A DNA stretch of 64,000 nt from Comamonas sp. JUb58. Its GTDB lineage: Bacteria > Pseudomonadota > Gammaproteobacteria > Burkholderiales > Burkholderiaceae_C. Shown piece by piece: positions 18,218-29,632 of the stretch (positions within the stretch are counted from its first letter, which is position 1; each line of letters starts with the position of its first letter). Made by a program: the position numbers and the translations under genes. The stretch spans positions 124,001 through 188,000 of the forward strand of contig NZ_SOAL01000010.1 in assembly GCF_004364775.1 (NCBI RefSeq), written 5' to 3'. The notes below the pieces were generated by a model, which ran no database searches, was not told the origin of the DNA, and saw nothing but the letters and a program-made list of their open reading frames with translations.

Positions 18218-19465
18218 TCAGTCAGCCTGCTTGCGCAGGAAGGCAGGGATCTCCAGGTCTTCCATGCCGCTCGAAGACATAGCATCGACGCGGGCCGACG
18301 CCGCATTGCGGCCGGTGCGCCAGACCGATGGGGTCTTCTTGTCGGCAAAGTCGTTGGCAAAGGCATTGCCCATGGGCACCGCATTTTGCACGCCCAGACC
18401 CGAGACGGGGCTGTTGACCGACTGGGGCGTGTAGGCGATGTCGTCGGTACCGGTACGCAGACCAGCGCTGCCCTGGATGACCGAGATCGGCTGGCGCTTG
18501 GCCACGGGACGGGACAGGCCGGTGGCCAGCACGGTCACGCGGATCTCGTCGCCCAGGGATTCGTCATAGGCCGCGCCGAAGATGACGTGCGACTCTGGCG
18601 AGGCGTAGGCATTGATGGTGCTCATGGCCTGGCGCGATTCGGCCAGCTTCAGGCTGCCCTTGGTCGCGGTCACCAGCACCAGGATGCCCTTGGCGCCCGA
18701 CAGATCGATGCCTTCCAGCAGCGGGCAAGCAACGGCTTGTTCCGCAGCGATGCGTGCACGGTCCGGGCCGCTGGCCGTTGCCGTACCCATCATCGCCTTG
18801 CCTGGCTCGCTCATCACGGTCTTCACGTCGGCAAAGTCGACGTTGATGTAGCCGTGGTCGTTGATGATTTCGGAGATGCCGCCCACGGCGTTCTTCAGCA
18901 CATCGTTGGCATGGGCAAAAGCCTGGTCCTGGGTGATGTCATCGCCCAGCACGTCAAGCAGCTTCTCGTTGAGCACCACGATCAGCGAGTCGACATTGGC
19001 TTCGAGCTCGCTCAGGCCGCCGTCGGCGTTGGACATGCGGCGCTTGCCTTCCCATTCGAAAGGCTTGGTCACCACGCCCACGGTCAGGATGCCCATTTCC
19101 TTGGCCACGCGAGCGATCACAGGGGCTGCACCCGTGCCGGTACCACCGCCCATGCCGGCGGTGATAAACAGCATGTGTGAGCCCACGATGGCAGCGCGGA
19201 TGTCTTCGATCGCGGATTCGGCAGCCTCGCGGCCGTTCTCAGGCTTGCTGCCCGCGCCCAGGCCGGTTTCACCCAGCTGGATCACGCGGTGGGCATGGCA
19301 ACGCTCCAGCGCTTGCGCATCGGTGTTGGCCGAAATGAATTCGACACCTTGCACGCTGTTGGCGATCATGTGCTCGACCGCGTTGCCACCACCGCCACCG
19401 ACGCCGATCACCTTGATCTGGGTGCCTTGGTTGAATGTGTTGCCTTCATACATTTCGATGGTCAT
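18218..19465 (-). CDS. ftsZ: Cell division GTPase FtsZ
   Basis: FtsZ polymerises into the Z-ring at midcell. The 415-residue protein has the tubulin signature GGGTGTGAAPVIA, the N-terminal VIGVGGGGGNAVEHM nucleotide loop, a variable linker from about 320, and the conserved C-terminal peptide DLEIPAFLRKQAD that binds FtsA and ZipA. I chose the ATG at 19465 because an AGGAG site precedes it by 7 bases. A 165-base gap with a nested inverted repeat separates it from ftsA. Confidence 0.98.
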   Translation of the reverse strand: MTIEMYEGNTFNQGTQIKVIGVGGGGGNAVEHMIANSVQGVEFISANTDAQALERCHAHRVIQLGETGLGAGSKPENGREAAESAIEDIRAAIVGSHMLFITAGMGGGTGTGAAPVIARVAKEMGILTVGVVTKPFEWEGKRRMSNADGGLSELEANVDSLIVVLNEKLLDVLGDDITQDQAFAHANDVLKNAVGGISEIINDHGYINVDFADVKTVMSEPGKAMMGTATASGPDRARIAAEQAVACPLLEGIDLSGAKGILVLVTATKGSLKLAESRQAMSTINAYASPESHVIFGAAYDESLGDEIRVTVLATGLSRPVAKRQPISVIQGSAGLRTGTDDIAYTPQSVNSPVSGLGVQNAVPMGNAFANDFADKKTPSVWRTGRNAASARVDAMSSSGMEDLEIPAFLRKQAD

Positions 19466-19548
19466 TGCCTGCTCCTCTCGCTCTCGCGTCAATTTGGAAA
19501 AAATGGTCTACGGATAATTCACTCTTTAATGAACATTGGTTGCTTGGT

Positions 19549-19595
19549 GGCCCTTTAGGTCTCCAAGGGTCATACCCTTTGAGCCTTGAAGGGCC
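19549..19595. promoter_or_regulatory. Nested inverted repeat in the ftsA-ftsZ gap
   Basis: GGCCCTT (19549-19555) pairs with AAGGGCC (19589-19595), and inside it AAGGGT (19565-19570) pairs with ACCCTT (19574-19579). The gap lies just upstream of ftsZ, where extra promoters or RNA processing sites are common. No T-run follows on either strand, so a terminator is unlikely; an RNA stem or operator would fit. Confidence 0.5.
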
Positions 19596-19630
19596 GCTTT
19601 GCGCCAGCCAACAAGGGGTGTCATGCATGG

Positions 19631-20860
19631 TTAAAAGTTCCCCACAATAAAGTCCTTCAAACGCCCAAATGCCGATTTCACCGAACCGGACTTCTGGGCC
19701 ACCTTGTAGCCACGCATGCGGGCCATGCGGGCCTCTTCCAGCAGGCCCATGACGGTGGCAGCACGGGGCTGCGCAACCATCTCGGCCAGGGTGCCGGAAT
19801 ACTTGGGAATGCCGCGTCGCACGGGCTTGAGGAAGATGTCTTCCCCCAGCTCCACCATGCCCGGCATCACGGCGCTGCCGCCCGTGAGCACAATGCCCGA
19901 CGACAGCACCTCCTCATAACCAGACTCGCGGATGACTTGCTGCACCAGCGAGAAAATTTCTTCGACGCGCGGCTCGATCACGCCCGCCAGCGCCTGCTTG
20001 CTCAACAGGCGCGGGCCCCGGTCACCCAGACCGGGCACATCCACCTGCGTATCGGGATCGGCCAGCAGCTGCTTGGCGCAGCCGCTCTCGACCTTGATGT
20101 CCTCGGCGTCCTTGGTCGGTGTGCGCAGCGCCATCGCGATGTCGCTGGTGATCAGGTCACCGGCAATCGGGATCACCGCCGTGTGGCGGATCGCGCCACC
20201 AGTGAAGATCGACACATCGGTGGTGCCGGCGCCGATATCGACCACGCAGACACCCAGCTCGCGCTCGTCATCGGTCAGCACTGCCTGGCTGGAGGCCAGC
20301 GGGTTGAGCAGCAGCTGCTCCACCTCCAGGCCGCAGCGGCGCACGCATTTGATGATGTTCTCGGCCGCGCTTTGCGCACCGGTCACGATGTGGATCTTGG
20401 ACTCCAGGCGCAGACCGCTCATGCCGATGGGCTCGCGCACATCCTGGCCGTCGATCGCAAACTCCTGCGGCTCCACCAGCAGCAGGCGCTGGTCCGACGG
20501 GATGTTGATCGCCTTGGCGGTGTCCAGAACGCGCGCCACATCGGCGGCCGAGACTTCCTTGTCCTTGACGGCTACCATGCCGCTGGAATTGATGCCGCGG
20601 ATATGGCTGCCGGTGATGCCGGTGTAGACCCGCTGGATGTTCAGGTCGGCCATCAGCTCGGCCTCCTTGAGCGCCTGCTGAATGCTCTGCACCGTGGCAT
20701 CGATATTCACCACCACACCGCGCTTGAGCCCGTTGCTGGGGGCCACGCCCAGGCCGGCCAGCTTGAGCTCGCCATTGCCCAGCACCTCGGCCACGACCAC
20801 CATGATCTTGGCGGTGCCGATGTCCAGGCCGACTACCACGTCTTTGCTATCTCGCGCCAT
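19631..20860 (-). CDS. ftsA: Cell division actin-like protein FtsA
   Basis: FtsA tethers FtsZ to the membrane and recruits later division proteins. The 409-residue protein has the actin-like ATPase motifs VVGLDIGTAKIMVVVAE (phosphate 1), VVDIGAGTTDVSIFTGGA (phosphate 2) and IVLTGGSAVMPGM (adenosine). The C-terminus (KSAFGRLKDFIVGNF) is the expected amphipathic membrane-targeting helix. It follows ftsQ by 59 bases. Confidence 0.97.
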   Translation of the reverse strand: MARDSKDVVVGLDIGTAKIMVVVAEVLGNGELKLAGLGVAPSNGLKRGVVVNIDATVQSIQQALKEAELMADLNIQRVYTGITGSHIRGINSSGMVAVKDKEVSAADVARVLDTAKAINIPSDQRLLLVEPQEFAIDGQDVREPIGMSGLRLESKIHIVTGAQSAAENIIKCVRRCGLEVEQLLLNPLASSQAVLTDDERELGVCVVDIGAGTTDVSIFTGGAIRHTAVIPIAGDLITSDIAMALRTPTKDAEDIKVESGCAKQLLADPDTQVDVPGLGDRGPRLLSKQALAGVIEPRVEEIFSLVQQVIRESGYEEVLSSGIVLTGGSAVMPGMVELGEDIFLKPVRRGIPKYSGTLAEMVAQPRAATVMGLLEEARMARMRGYKVAQKSGSVKSAFGRLKDFIVGNF

Positions 20861-20919
20861 AGTCAGTTGCCCTCGCTGATCAAGTGATTGGTATGGTTCA
20901 TGTTTCGCATCTCTGTGTT

Positions 20920-21717
20920 TTATTTTTTGACTGCAGCCCGGCCCGATGCCGAGGTGCCCGTGGTCACCCCTTGCATACGCACCGCATAGCCACCGGCATG
21001 GCGCAGATCCGCCGACGTCAGCGATGCCACGCTGCGTCTGTAGGTACCGGTGACTTCAGGCAAAGATTCAACAAATTTACGTACCCGCTCGCTCAGGGCC
21101 TCCTCCTGGCCCTGGCCCATTTCAATGACCGCCCCCGATTGCAGGGTGGCCTTCCAGCTGCCGCTGTTCGATTCGGCCAGCGCCACCAGCGCGTTGTCGA
21201 GCTTGGCGTAGACCGGTGCCAGCGCGCGGAACATGGCCAGCACCTCTTGCGAGCGGCCAGCCGGGCCCGACAGGTGCGGCAGGTGCAGCAGATCCGGGTC
21301 GGCCGAGTCGCCCTCGAACATCTGGCCTTCGCTGTTGAGCAGGCGGGACTCGCCCTCTGCACCCCAGATCGCCGTCGCATCCTGCTCGGTGATGGTCACC
21401 GCCAGGGTGCTGGGGAACTCGCGCTTGATCCGCGCCTGGCGCACCCAGGGCGCCTGCTCGAAGATCCGGCGTGTCTCATCCAGGTCCATCGTGAAGAAAT
21501 TGCCCTTCAAGGACGGCATCACATTGGCCTGCAGCGACACGGCGCTGTTGTGCTCCAGCTCGCCCTGCACCACGATGCGCGCAATGCTCAGCGCCGGATG
21601 GTGGATGGCCCAGCGCACCCCCGCCAGCACCAGCAACGCGCCGCAGCCGAGGAACAACGCCGTGGCCAGCATGTTCATCAGCTTGACGTCGAAGGGGACT
21701 GGCATGGTCTGCTCCAT
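20920..21717 (-). CDS. ftsQ: Cell division protein FtsQ
   Basis: FtsQ is a bitopic inner membrane protein that links early and late divisome proteins with FtsL and FtsB. The 265-residue protein has a short cytoplasmic N-terminus, a membrane segment at about 18-38 and a periplasmic POTRA domain (HPALSIARIVVQGELEHNSA) followed by the FtsQ beta domain. I chose the ATG at 21717: the GGAG lies 9 bases before it, whereas it abuts the alternative ATG at 21726. It starts 18 bases after the ddl stop. Confidence 0.95.
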   Translation of the reverse strand: MEQTMPVPFDVKLMNMLATALFLGCGALLVLAGVRWAIHHPALSIARIVVQGELEHNSAVSLQANVMPSLKGNFFTMDLDETRRIFEQAPWVRQARIKREFPSTLAVTITEQDATAIWGAEGESRLLNSEGQMFEGDSADPDLLHLPHLSGPAGRSQEVLAMFRALAPVYAKLDNALVALAESNSGSWKATLQSGAVIEMGQGQEEALSERVRKFVESLPEVTGTYRRSVASLTSADLRHAGGYAVRMQGVTTGTSASGRAAVKK

Positions 21718-21735
21718 GGATCTCATCTCCTTGTC

Positions 21736-22710
21736 TTAGAGCTCCGCACCCTGGGCCGCATCGCTCGATGCATTGGCCAGCAGGTGCAAACACAGGTCTT
21801 CATAGCTCATGCCAGTGGCACGGGCAGCCATGGGCACCAGCGAATGGCTGGTCATGCCCGGCGAGGTATTGATCTCCAGCAGGAAGAGCTGCTGGTCCGA
21901 GGCACGCACCATCACATCGGCGCGCGACCAGCCCCGGCAGCCCAAGGTGCGGAACGCCTTTTCCGCCAGGTCGCGGATCGCCGCTTCCATCTCGTCAGGC
22001 AGCTCGCTGGGGCAGAAGTACTGGGTGGTGTCGGTAAAGTACTTGTTCTGGTAGTCGTAGTTGCCTTCGGGCGCGACGATCTTGATCACCGGCAGCGCCT
22101 TGGCGCTGCGGCCCTGGCCCAGCACGGCGCAGGTCGTTTCCATGCCTTCAATGAACTGCTCGCACAGCACTTCAGGGTCGTAGCGGGAGGCCAGCGCATA
22201 GGCCTGGGCGCATTCTTCGGGGGTGCTGATCTTGGACAGGCCAATGGTCGAGCCCTCGCGTGCGGGCTTGACGATCATCGGCGCGCCCAGTGCGGCCAGC
22301 GCATCGCGCGTGTCCTGCTCGCTGGCGGCCATGCGCCACTCGGGGGTGGACAGGCCTTCAAAGCGCCAGATGCGCTTGGTCATGATCTTGTCCATCGCGA
22401 TGCTCGAGGCCATCACGCCGGGACCAGTGTAGGGAATGCCCAGCAGCTCCAGCGCGCCTTGTACCGTGCCGTCTTCGCCATGGCGGCCATGCAGCGCGAT
22501 GAAGCAGCGCGCAAAGCCCTGCTTGCGCAGCTCGCCCAGATCCTGCTGCGAGGGGTCAAACGCATGCGCGTCCACGCCCTTGGCCTGCAGCGCAGCCAGC
22601 ACGCCCTTGCCGGACATCAGCGACACCTCGCGCTCTGCCGAGCTCCCGCCCATCAGCACCGCGACCTTGCCCAAGGCCTTCACATCAATATTGTTCATGG
22701 TTTCACTCAT
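21736..22710 (-). CDS. ddlB: D-alanine--D-alanine ligase (DdlB type)
   Basis: This ATP-grasp enzyme joins two D-Ala residues for the peptidoglycan stem. The 324-residue protein has [20 protein letters not shown] at the start, [18 protein letters not shown], the ATP-grasp [15 protein letters not shown] and the C-terminal [15 protein letters not shown]. The ATG at 22710 overlaps the murC stop as ATGA; a longer frame reaching back into murC is not needed. Confidence 0.96.
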   Translation of the reverse strand: MSETMNNIDVKALGKVAVLMGGSSAEREVSLMSGKGVLAALQAKGVDAHAFDPSQQDLGELRKQGFARCFIALHGRHGEDGTVQGALELLGIPYTGPGVMASSIAMDKIMTKRIWRFEGLSTPEWRMAASEQDTRDALAALGAPMIVKPAREGSTIGLSKISTPEECAQAYALASRYDPEVLCEQFIEGMETTCAVLGQGRSAKALPVIKIVAPEGNYDYQNKYFTDTTQYFCPSELPDEMEAAIRDLAEKAFRTLGCRGWSRADVMVRASDQQLFLLEINTSPGMTSHSLVPMAARATGMSYEDLCLHLLANASSDAAQGAEL

Positions 22711-24140
22711 ACCGCGCTCCCTTGCGGCGCTACACGCTCTTGCCCATCGGCCAATGCCATCACCTTGGCAGCCACCGCACCAATCGATCCCGCGCCCATG
22801 CACAGCAGCACATCGCCGTCCTGGGCCTGGTCCAGAATCTGCTGGGGCAGGCTGCTGATCTGCTCGACAAACACCGGCTCCACCTTGCCAGCCACACGCA
22901 CTGCGCGTGCCAGCGCACGGCTGTCGGCCGCCACGATCGGTGTTTCACCGGCGGCATAGACCTCGGCCAGCAGCACCGCATCGGCGCCGCCCAGCACCTG
23001 GACAAAGTCCTCAAAGCAATCCCGCGTGCGGGTGTAGCGGTGCGGCTGGAAGGCCAGCACCAGCCGGCGGCCCGGAAACGCGCCGCGCGCGGCCGCAATG
23101 GTGGCAGCCATTTCGACAGGGTGATGTCCGTAATCGTCAATAACAGTGAACTCGCCGCCGTTGGGCAGCTGGGCCTGGCCATAACGCTGGAAACGGCGCC
23201 CCACGCCCTTGAAGCCTTGCAGCGCCCGCTGCAGGGCCCCGTCGTCAATGCCGATGGCAGCCGCCACACCGACCACCGACAGTGCATTGAGCACGTTGTG
23301 CTCGCCCGGCAGGTTCAGCACCAGCTCCAGATCGGGCAAGGGCTGGGCCAGGCGGCGCTGTACGGTAAAGCGCATCTGGCCGTTGTCGGCCTGCAGGTTC
23401 ACCGCGCGGATCTGGGCGTTCTCGCTCAGGCCATAGGTCGTGACCTTGCAGGCCACGCGCTCGATGATGTCGCCCACGGCCGGGCTGTCGATGCAGACCA
23501 CGGCATTGCCATAAAACGGCATGCGGTTGAGAAAATCGACAAAGGCCGTCTTGAGCCGGCCAAAGTCATGGCCATAGGTGTCCATGTGGTCGGCATCGAT
23601 GTTCGTGACCACCGCCATCACTGGCAACAGGTTCAGGAACGAGGCATCGGATTCGTCCGCCTCGACCACGATGTACTCGCCACTGCCCAGGCGCGCATTG
23701 GCGCCGGCGCTGTTGAGCTTGCCGCCAATGACAAAGGTGGGATCCAGGCCGGCCTCGGCCAACACGCTGGTCACCAGGCTGGTGGTCGTCGTTTTGCCAT
23801 GGGTGCCGGCAATCGCGATGCCCTTGCGCAGGCGCATCAGCTCGGCCAGCATCAGCGCGCGCGGCACCACCGGAATGCCCATGGCCCGAGCGGCCACGAC
23901 TTCGGGGTTGTCGGCCTGCACGGCCGTCGATGTCACCACCGCCTGGGCCTGGGCGATATGCGCCGCATCATGGCCCACAAAGGTGGTAATACCGGCATCG
24001 CGCAGATGCGCCATGGTGCTGCTGTCCGACAGGTCCGAGCCCGAGACGACATAGCCCAGGTTGTGCAGCACTTCGGCAATGCCGCTCATGCCTGCACCAC
24101 CAATACCGACAAAATGAATGCGTTGGATGGCGTGTTTCAT
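22707..24140 (-). CDS. murC: UDP-N-acetylmuramate--L-alanine ligase
   Basis: MurC adds L-Ala to UDP-MurNAc, the first cytoplasmic stem-peptide step. The 477-residue protein has an N-terminal [21 protein letters not shown]-binding motif, the ATP loop [13 protein letters not shown] near residue 113 and the central-domain [12 protein letters not shown]. Translation is coupled on both sides by ATGA overlaps with murG and ddlB. Confidence 0.97.
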   Translation of the reverse strand: MKHAIQRIHFVGIGGAGMSGIAEVLHNLGYVVSGSDLSDSSTMAHLRDAGITTFVGHDAAHIAQAQAVVTSTAVQADNPEVVAARAMGIPVVPRALMLAELMRLRKGIAIAGTHGKTTTTSLVTSVLAEAGLDPTFVIGGKLNSAGANARLGSGEYIVVEADESDASFLNLLPVMAVVTNIDADHMDTYGHDFGRLKTAFVDFLNRMPFYGNAVVCIDSPAVGDIIERVACKVTTYGLSENAQIRAVNLQADNGQMRFTVQRRLAQPLPDLELVLNLPGEHNVLNALSVVGVAAAIGIDDGALQRALQGFKGVGRRFQRYGQAQLPNGGEFTVIDDYGHHPVEMAATIAAARGAFPGRRLVLAFQPHRYTRTRDCFEDFVQVLGGADAVLLAEVYAAGETPIVAADSRALARAVRVAGKVEPVFVEQISSLPQQILDQAQDGDVLLCMGAGSIGAVAAKVMALADGQERVAPQGSAV

Positions 24141-25201
24141 CGTGCCACCTCCTCGCAGGCATCCGCCACCACGTGGGCGGCTTCCAATTTCTGCATTTTC
24201 TTCGCCTTTTGGGCCATATCCACCAGGCCCGTCCGCTGCATATTCTCTAGCATCTGAGCCAGGTTTTCCGGGGTCAAAACGCTTTGTTGCACCAACCAGC
24301 CAGCGCCGGCATCCACCAGGAAGCGGGCATTGGCCGTCTGGTGGTCATCCACCGCCGCTGGAAACGGCACAAACACCGCCGCCGCGCCCACGGCAGCCAG
24401 CTCGGTGACCGTGCTGGCGCCTGCGCGGCAGACGATGACATCGGCATCCGCATAGGCCTTGGCCGCATCGTCGATAAAGGGGGTCAGGCGGGCTTGCACG
24501 CCTGCGGCCGCGTAGTTGGCCTGCAGCGCATCGATCTGCTTGGCGCCGCTTTGGTGCGTCACCACGGGGCGGGTCTCGGGCGCCATCAGCGCCAGTGCCT
24601 TAGGTACTACCTCGTTCAAGGCCTTGGCACCCAGGCTGCCACCCACCACCAGCAGCTGCAGCGGGCCGCTGCGGCCGGCAAAGCGCTGTGCCGGTTCAGG
24701 CTGATGCAGGAAATCGGCGCGCAGCGGATTGCCCACCCACTGGCCGCCGGCAATCGCATCCGGGAAGGCATTGAACACACGCTGGGCCATGCGGGCCAGC
24801 AGCTTGTTGGCCATGCCCGGCACCGAGTTCTGCTCATGCAGCACGATGGGCACACCCGCCAGTTTGGCCGCCAGGCCACCGGGCACGGTGATATAGCCGC
24901 CCATGCCCACAACCACATCGGGGCGGACCTTGCGCAGCACGGCGCGCGCCTGCTGCAAGGCCTTCAACAGGCGCAGCGGCAGACCAACCAGGGACAGCAG
25001 GCCCTTGCCACGCACACCCGAGAACGCCACGCGCTCCAGTGCAAAGCCCTGGGGCGGCACGAGACGCTCTTCCATGCTGTCGGGCGCGCCCAGCCAGTGC
25101 ACGGTCCAGCCACGGCTGCGCAGCTCCTGGGCCACGGCCAGGCCGGGAAAGATATGGCCGCCGGTGCCGCCAGCCATGATCAGTGCCGTCTTGCCGCTCA
25201 T
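24137..25201 (-). CDS. murG: UDP-N-acetylglucosamine transferase MurG (lipid II synthesis)
   Basis: MurG transfers GlcNAc to lipid I on the inner face of the membrane. The 354-residue GT28 protein has the N-terminal glycine loop [29 protein letters not shown] and the C-terminal [15 protein letters not shown] donor-binding motif. It overlaps ftsW and murC by four bases each. Confidence 0.97.
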   Translation of the reverse strand: MSGKTALIMAGGTGGHIFPGLAVAQELRSRGWTVHWLGAPDSMEERLVPPQGFALERVAFSGVRGKGLLSLVGLPLRLLKALQQARAVLRKVRPDVVVGMGGYITVPGGLAAKLAGVPIVLHEQNSVPGMANKLLARMAQRVFNAFPDAIAGGQWVGNPLRADFLHQPEPAQRFAGRSGPLQLLVVGGSLGAKALNEVVPKALALMAPETRPVVTHQSGAKQIDALQANYAAAGVQARLTPFIDDAAKAYADADVIVCRAGASTVTELAAVGAAAVFVPFPAAVDDHQTANARFLVDAGAGWLVQQSVLTPENLAQMLENMQRTGLVDMAQKAKKMQKLEAAHVVADACEEVAR

Positions 25202-26466
25202 GATCGCGTCCCCCCGGCACCCATGGCCTTGTTTTCACAATCGATGCGCAGCACGATGGCAATGGCCACCAGGTTCATCAGGATCGCCGACCCCCCGAAA
25301 CTCATCAGTGGCAAGGTCAGGCCCTTGGTGGGCAAGGCGCCCAGGTTCACACCGGCGTTGATGAAGGTCTGGAAGCCCAGCCAGATCGCAATACCCTGCG
25401 CCACCAGGCCGGAGAAGATGCGGTCCATGCGGATCGCCTGGCGGCCGATCTCGACAATGCGGCGGATCATGAAGAAGAACAGACCCAGCAGCGCAATGAT
25501 GCCCACCAGGCCCAGCTCCTCGCCGATCACGGCCAGCAAGAAGTCGGTATGCGCCTCGGGCAGCCAATGCAGCTTCTCGACGCTGCCACCCAGGCCCACG
25601 CCAAAGATCTCACCGCGGCCAATGGCAATCAGCGAATGCGAGAGCTGGTAGCCCTTGCCCAGTGCATGCTTTTCGCTCCAGGGATCAAGGTAGGCAAAAA
25701 TACGTTCGCGCCGCCATTCCGAGGTCATCACGATCAGCGCAAAGGCCGCTACCAGCACCAGCGCGATCAGGAAGAACATGCGGGCATTGACACCGCCCAG
25801 GAACAAAATGCCCATGGCGATCACGGCGATCACCATGAAGGCGCCCATGTCGGGCTCGGCCAGCAGCAGCGCGCCGACGATACCCACGGCCAGCCCCATC
25901 GGCAGCACGGCGCGGAAGAAGCGCTCCTTGACCTCCATCTTGCGCACCATGTAATCGGCGGCATACATGATGACCGCGATCTTGGCCAGCTCGGAAGGCT
26001 GGAAGTTCATGATGCCCAGCGACAGCCAGCGGCGCGCACCGTTGACCACCGTGCCCACATGCGGGATCAGCACCGCAATCAGCAGCAGGATGGAGGCGAT
26101 GAACAGCCAGGGCGCCCAGTGCTCCCAGACCTTCATCGGGATCTGGAAAGTGAGCACCGCCGCCACAAAGCCCAGCCCCACGCTCATCAGGTGGCGCTGG
26201 AAGAAGTAGTAATGCGCGATCTTGCCGAAGCGCGGGTTGTCCGGCATCGCGATCGAGGCCGAGAACACCATGACGATGCCCCAGGACAGAATGGCCACCA
26301 CCAGCCAGATGAGCACCTGGTCGGCACCAAAGATATTGGTGGCGTTCGATGGCGTCTGGCGGTACTCATTGCCACCCACGCGCACCGGCAGGATATCGAC
26401 AGGCTTTTCCCCGGCCGGTTTGAACCAGCCCGAGAACCTGTTGCGCAGTCCGGTGTCGGCGCTCAT
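25198..26466 (-). CDS. ftsW: FtsW, septal SEDS peptidoglycan glycosyltransferase
   Basis: FtsW polymerises septal glycan with FtsI. The 422-residue protein has about ten membrane segments after a cytoplasmic N-terminus of about 50 residues. It has the SEDS motifs [47 protein letters not shown] and [15 protein letters not shown]. Its place between murD and murG distinguishes it from RodA at 8.5-9.6 kb. Confidence 0.96.
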   Translation of the reverse strand: MSADTGLRNRFSGWFKPAGEKPVDILPVRVGGNEYRQTPSNATNIFGADQVLIWLVVAILSWGIVMVFSASIAMPDNPRFGKIAHYYFFQRHLMSVGLGFVAAVLTFQIPMKVWEHWAPWLFIASILLLIAVLIPHVGTVVNGARRWLSLGIMNFQPSELAKIAVIMYAADYMVRKMEVKERFFRAVLPMGLAVGIVGALLLAEPDMGAFMVIAVIAMGILFLGGVNARMFFLIALVLVAAFALIVMTSEWRRERIFAYLDPWSEKHALGKGYQLSHSLIAIGRGEIFGVGLGGSVEKLHWLPEAHTDFLLAVIGEELGLVGIIALLGLFFFMIRRIVEIGRQAIRMDRIFSGLVAQGIAIWLGFQTFINAGVNLGALPTKGLTLPLMSFGGSAILMNLVAIAIVLRIDCENKAMGAGGTRS

Positions 26467-28448
26467 GGCTGCACCTCCAGGCTGGTACCGCGTTCCTCGG
26501 CCAGCGCCGCAACGGCCTGGCAGAAGACTTCGGCGCGGTGGCCGTAGTTTTGGAACATGTCAAAGCTGGCGCAGGCCGGCGACATCAGCACCGCGTCGCC
26601 TGCGACCGCCTTCTGGCTGGCCAGCAGCACGGCATCGTCCATGCTGGATGCATGCAACATCGGCACACCGGTGTCGGCCAGTGCAGCTTCGATCAGCGGC
26701 GCATCGCGGCCAATCAGCACCACGGCACGCGCATAGCGCAGCACGGGCGCGGCCAGCGGCGAAAAATCTTGGCCCTTGCCCTCGCCGCCCAGGATCAGCA
26801 CGATGCGGCGCTCAGCACCCAGGCCCATCAGCGCAGCCACGGTGGCGCCCACATTGGTGCCCTTGCTGTCGTCAAAATATTCCACGTCGCTGACGATGCC
26901 GATGGGCTCGACCCGGTGGCGCTCGCCTCGGTATTCGCGCAGGCCAAACAGCATGGGGGCAAAACCGGCGCCTGCCGCATGGCCCAGCGCCAGCGCGGCC
27001 AGCGCATTCATCGCGTTGTGGCGGCCCCGGATACGCAGCGCATCGGCGGGCATCAGCCGCTGCAGGAACACATCGTCCGCTGCCGCCTGGTTGCGCTTGT
27101 TGCTGGCACTGTTTCCATCGTCCTGCGCACGCACCAGCCAGGCCATGCCGTTGACCACTTCCAGGCCGTAGTCACCCACCTGGGTAGGCAGATCCAGGCC
27201 AAAGCTGATGTGCGGGCGCAGTTGGGGGCGCTGCAGCTTGACACGCACCGGCGGCGGCAACATGGCCATCACGGCCGGGTCGTCGCGGTTGAGCACCATC
27301 AGCGCATCACTGCCAAAAATCTTGGCCTTGGCGCCCGCATAGGCCTCCATGCTGCCATGCCAGTCCAGGTGGTCCTGGCTGATGTTGAGCACGGTCGCTG
27401 CCGTCGGGTTGAAGGCATGCGCATCTTCGAGCTGGAAGCTGGACAACTCCAGCACCCAGGCCTGGGGCAGGCTCTGGGCATCGATGTGCTGTGACAGCGT
27501 ATCGAGCAGGCTGGGGCCGATATTGCCGGCCACGGCCGTACTCATGCCGGCATGCGCCAGCAGTTGACCGGTGAGCGAGGTGACCGTGGTCTTGCCATTG
27601 GTCCCCGTGATGGCCAGCACCTTGGGCGCATAGCCATGGGCCTGGGCCAGCGACTGCAGGGCCAGGCTGAAAAGATCCAGCTCACCGCTGACCGGCAAGC
27701 CAATGGCACGCGCCGCATCAACAACCGGGGCCACGGTCTCGGGGCTCAGGCCGGGCGAGCGGTAGACCACGCGCACCGGCTGGCCATCGACCAGCGCGGC
27801 GGACAATGCACCCGCGACAAAACGCACGTCGGGCAGCTCACTGCGCAGTTGTGCCAGCTGGGGCGGCGCATCGCGCGTATCCGCCACCGTGACCTGGGCA
27901 CCACAGCGTGCGCACCAGCGCGCCATCGCCAAGCCGGACGTGCCCAGACCCAGCACCAGCACCTGCTGGCCTTGCAGCGCATGCGCTTGCCCTTGCGGCC
28001 ACTGGGCCGGCACCGGGGCATAGACCACTTCGGCCTCCTGGGGCTGCACATCGACCGCAGTGACCTCGCTGCTGGCCGCGTCAGACACACTGGGGTCGGC
28101 AAAGATCTGCGCGACAAAGGCAGCCGCATCCTTGGCCGCCGTCAGGGTCGACACATCGGGCACCGGCGCCATGTCCACTGCCGAGGCGTCGGCTGCAGGG
28201 GGCACTTCAGCATCCGCTGCATCGGTGACCACAACGGCTGCTTCATCGGCAGCCGCGTCCACGGGGGCTTCATCTTCAGCCAAGGGTTGCGCCAACGCTT
28301 GCGCATCGGCGCCAGCGGCTGCCAGCGCAGGCTGCTGCTCGGCAGGCTGAGCCAGGTCGTCCGCAGCCACGGGCGCTACCGCTGGCGCCAACGGCGCAGC
28401 AGCGGCCTCTGCCGAGGGATCAAGGGGGTGGAGGTGCTCGGTTGCCAT
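26463..28448 (-). CDS. murD: UDP-N-acetylmuramoylalanine--D-glutamate ligase with a long N-terminal extension
   Basis: MurD adds D-Glu to UDP-MurNAc-L-Ala. The catalytic part is intact: [16 protein letters not shown] (UDP pocket, starts near residue 163), the ATP loop [28 protein letters not shown] and [11 protein letters not shown]. At 661 residues it is far longer than E. coli MurD (438). The first 155 or so residues are a low-complexity stretch dominated by Ala, Asp, Glu, Pro and Val, probably disordered. I chose the ATG at 28448, five bases after the mraY stop; an upstream ATG inside mraY would add 14 more. The extension continues in the same open frame with no frameshift. Confidence 0.93.
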   Translation of the reverse strand: MATEHLHPLDPSAEAAAAPLAPAVAPVAADDLAQPAEQQPALAAAGADAQALAQPLAEDEAPVDAAADEAAVVVTDAADAEVPPAADASAVDMAPVPDVSTLTAAKDAAAFVAQIFADPSVSDAASSEVTAVDVQPQEAEVVYAPVPAQWPQGQAHALQGQQVLVLGLGTSGLAMARWCARCGAQVTVADTRDAPPQLAQLRSELPDVRFVAGALSAALVDGQPVRVVYRSPGLSPETVAPVVDAARAIGLPVSGELDLFSLALQSLAQAHGYAPKVLAITGTNGKTTVTSLTGQLLAHAGMSTAVAGNIGPSLLDTLSQHIDAQSLPQAWVLELSSFQLEDAHAFNPTAATVLNISQDHLDWHGSMEAYAGAKAKIFGSDALMVLNRDDPAVMAMLPPPVRVKLQRPQLRPHISFGLDLPTQVGDYGLEVVNGMAWLVRAQDDGNSASNKRNQAAADDVFLQRLMPADALRIRGRHNAMNALAALALGHAAGAGFAPMLFGLREYRGERHRVEPIGIVSDVEYFDDSKGTNVGATVAALMGLGAERRIVLILGGEGKGQDFSPLAAPVLRYARAVVLIGRDAPLIEAALADTGVPMLHASSMDDAVLLASQKAVAGDAVLMSPACASFDMFQNYGHRAEVFCQAVAALAEERGTSLEVQP

Positions 28449-28453
28449 GGTGC

Positions 28454-29632
28454 TCACCGCAGCTTCAGGGTAGACAGACCGATCAGACACAGCAGCATCG
28501 TGATGATCCAGAAACGCACAACGACCTGGGTTTCGCGCCAGCCGCTCTTTTCAAAGTGGTGGTGCAAGGGGGCCATCTTCAGCAGGCGCCGGCCTTCGCC
28601 ATAGCGCTTCTTGGTGTACTTGAACCAGACCACCTGCATCATCACGGACACGGCCTCGGCCACAAAGATGCCGCCCATGATGGCCAGCACGATTTCTTGG
28701 CGAACGATCACCGCAATCGTGCCCAGCGCACCGCCCAGGGCCAGCGCGCCCACATCGCCCATGAAGACCTGGGCCGGGTGGGTGTTGAACCACAGGAAAG
28801 CCAGGCCCGCGCCCGTCATCGCGCAGCAGAACACCAGCAGCTCCCCGGTGCCGCCAATGTGCGGGAACAGCAGGTAGCGCGAGAAATTGACGCTGCCGGT
28901 CACATAGGCGAACACGCCCAGTGCCGAGCCGACCATGACCACCGGCATGATGGCCAGGCCATCGAGGCCATCGGTCAGGTTGACGGCATTGCTGGCGCCG
29001 ACGATGACCAGGTAGGTCATGATCACAAAGCCCAGCACACCCAGCGGGTAGTTCACCTGCTTGAAGAAGGGCACCATCAGGCCGGCATTGGGCGGCAGAT
29101 CCAGCGAGAAACCCGACTGCACCCAGTTGACGAACAGGCTCCAGACCTCGGCATTGGTGTTTTCCGAGATGCAGAACACCAGGGCCAGCGCAGCGGCCAG
29201 GCCCAGCACCGACTGCCAGAAATACTTTTCGCGCGAGCGCATGCCTTCGGGGTCCTTGTTGACCACCTTGCGCCAGTCATCGACCCAGCCAATGGCACCA
29301 AAGCCCCAGGTGACGATCAGCACCACCCAGACAAAGCGGTTGGACAGGTCAAACCACAGCACGGTCGAGATCGTGATCGCCAGCAGAATCAGCACGCCGC
29401 CCATCGTGGGGGTGCCGCTCTTGCTCAAATGGCTTTGCATCGCATAGCCGCGGATGGGCTGGCCGATCTTCAGCGCCGACAAGGTGCGGATCACCTTGGG
29501 GCCGGCCACCAGGCCGATCACCAGCGCCGTCATCGCCGCCATCACGGCGCGGAAGGTCAGGTACTGGAAGATGCGCAGAAAGCCGAATTCGGGCGACAGG
29601 CTTTGCAACCAGCTGGCGAGCACAATCAGCAT
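28454..29632 (-). CDS. mraY: Phospho-N-acetylmuramoyl-pentapeptide transferase
   Basis: MraY transfers phospho-MurNAc-pentapeptide to undecaprenyl phosphate, making lipid I. The 392-residue protein has about ten membrane segments and the active-site motifs [26 protein letters not shown] and [12 protein letters not shown], plus [13 protein letters not shown] near the end. It overlaps murF by seven bases. Confidence 0.97.
   Translation of the reverse strand: MLIVLASWLQSLSPEFGFLRIFQYLTFRAVMAAMTALVIGLVAGPKVIRTLSALKIGQPIRGYAMQSHLSKSGTPTMGGVLILLAITISTVLWFDLSNRFVWVVLIVTWGFGAIGWVDDWRKVVNKDPEGMRSREKYFWQSVLGLAAALALVFCISENTNAEVWSLFVNWVQSGFSLDLPPNAGLMVPFFKQVNYPLGVLGFVIMTYLVIVGASNAVNLTDGLDGLAIMPVVMVGSALGVFAYVTGSVNFSRYLLFPHIGGTGELLVFCCAMTGAGLAFLWFNTHPAQVFMGDVGALALGGALGTIAVIVRQEIVLAIMGGIFVAEAVSVMMQVVWFKYTKKRYGEGRRLLKMAPLHHHFEKSGWRETQVVVRFWIITMLLCLIGLSTLKLR

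Noticed and set aside
18047..19180. A 377-codon plus-strand frame antisense to ftsZ
   Set aside because: It is the mirror of ftsZ codons, with Gly/His/Arg-rich composition and no recognisable domain.
26463..28490. A possible separate gene in the first 480 bases of murD
   Set aside because: The stretch is in frame with murD, has no stop or independent ribosome-binding site before the catalytic part, and its composition is that of a disordered extension.
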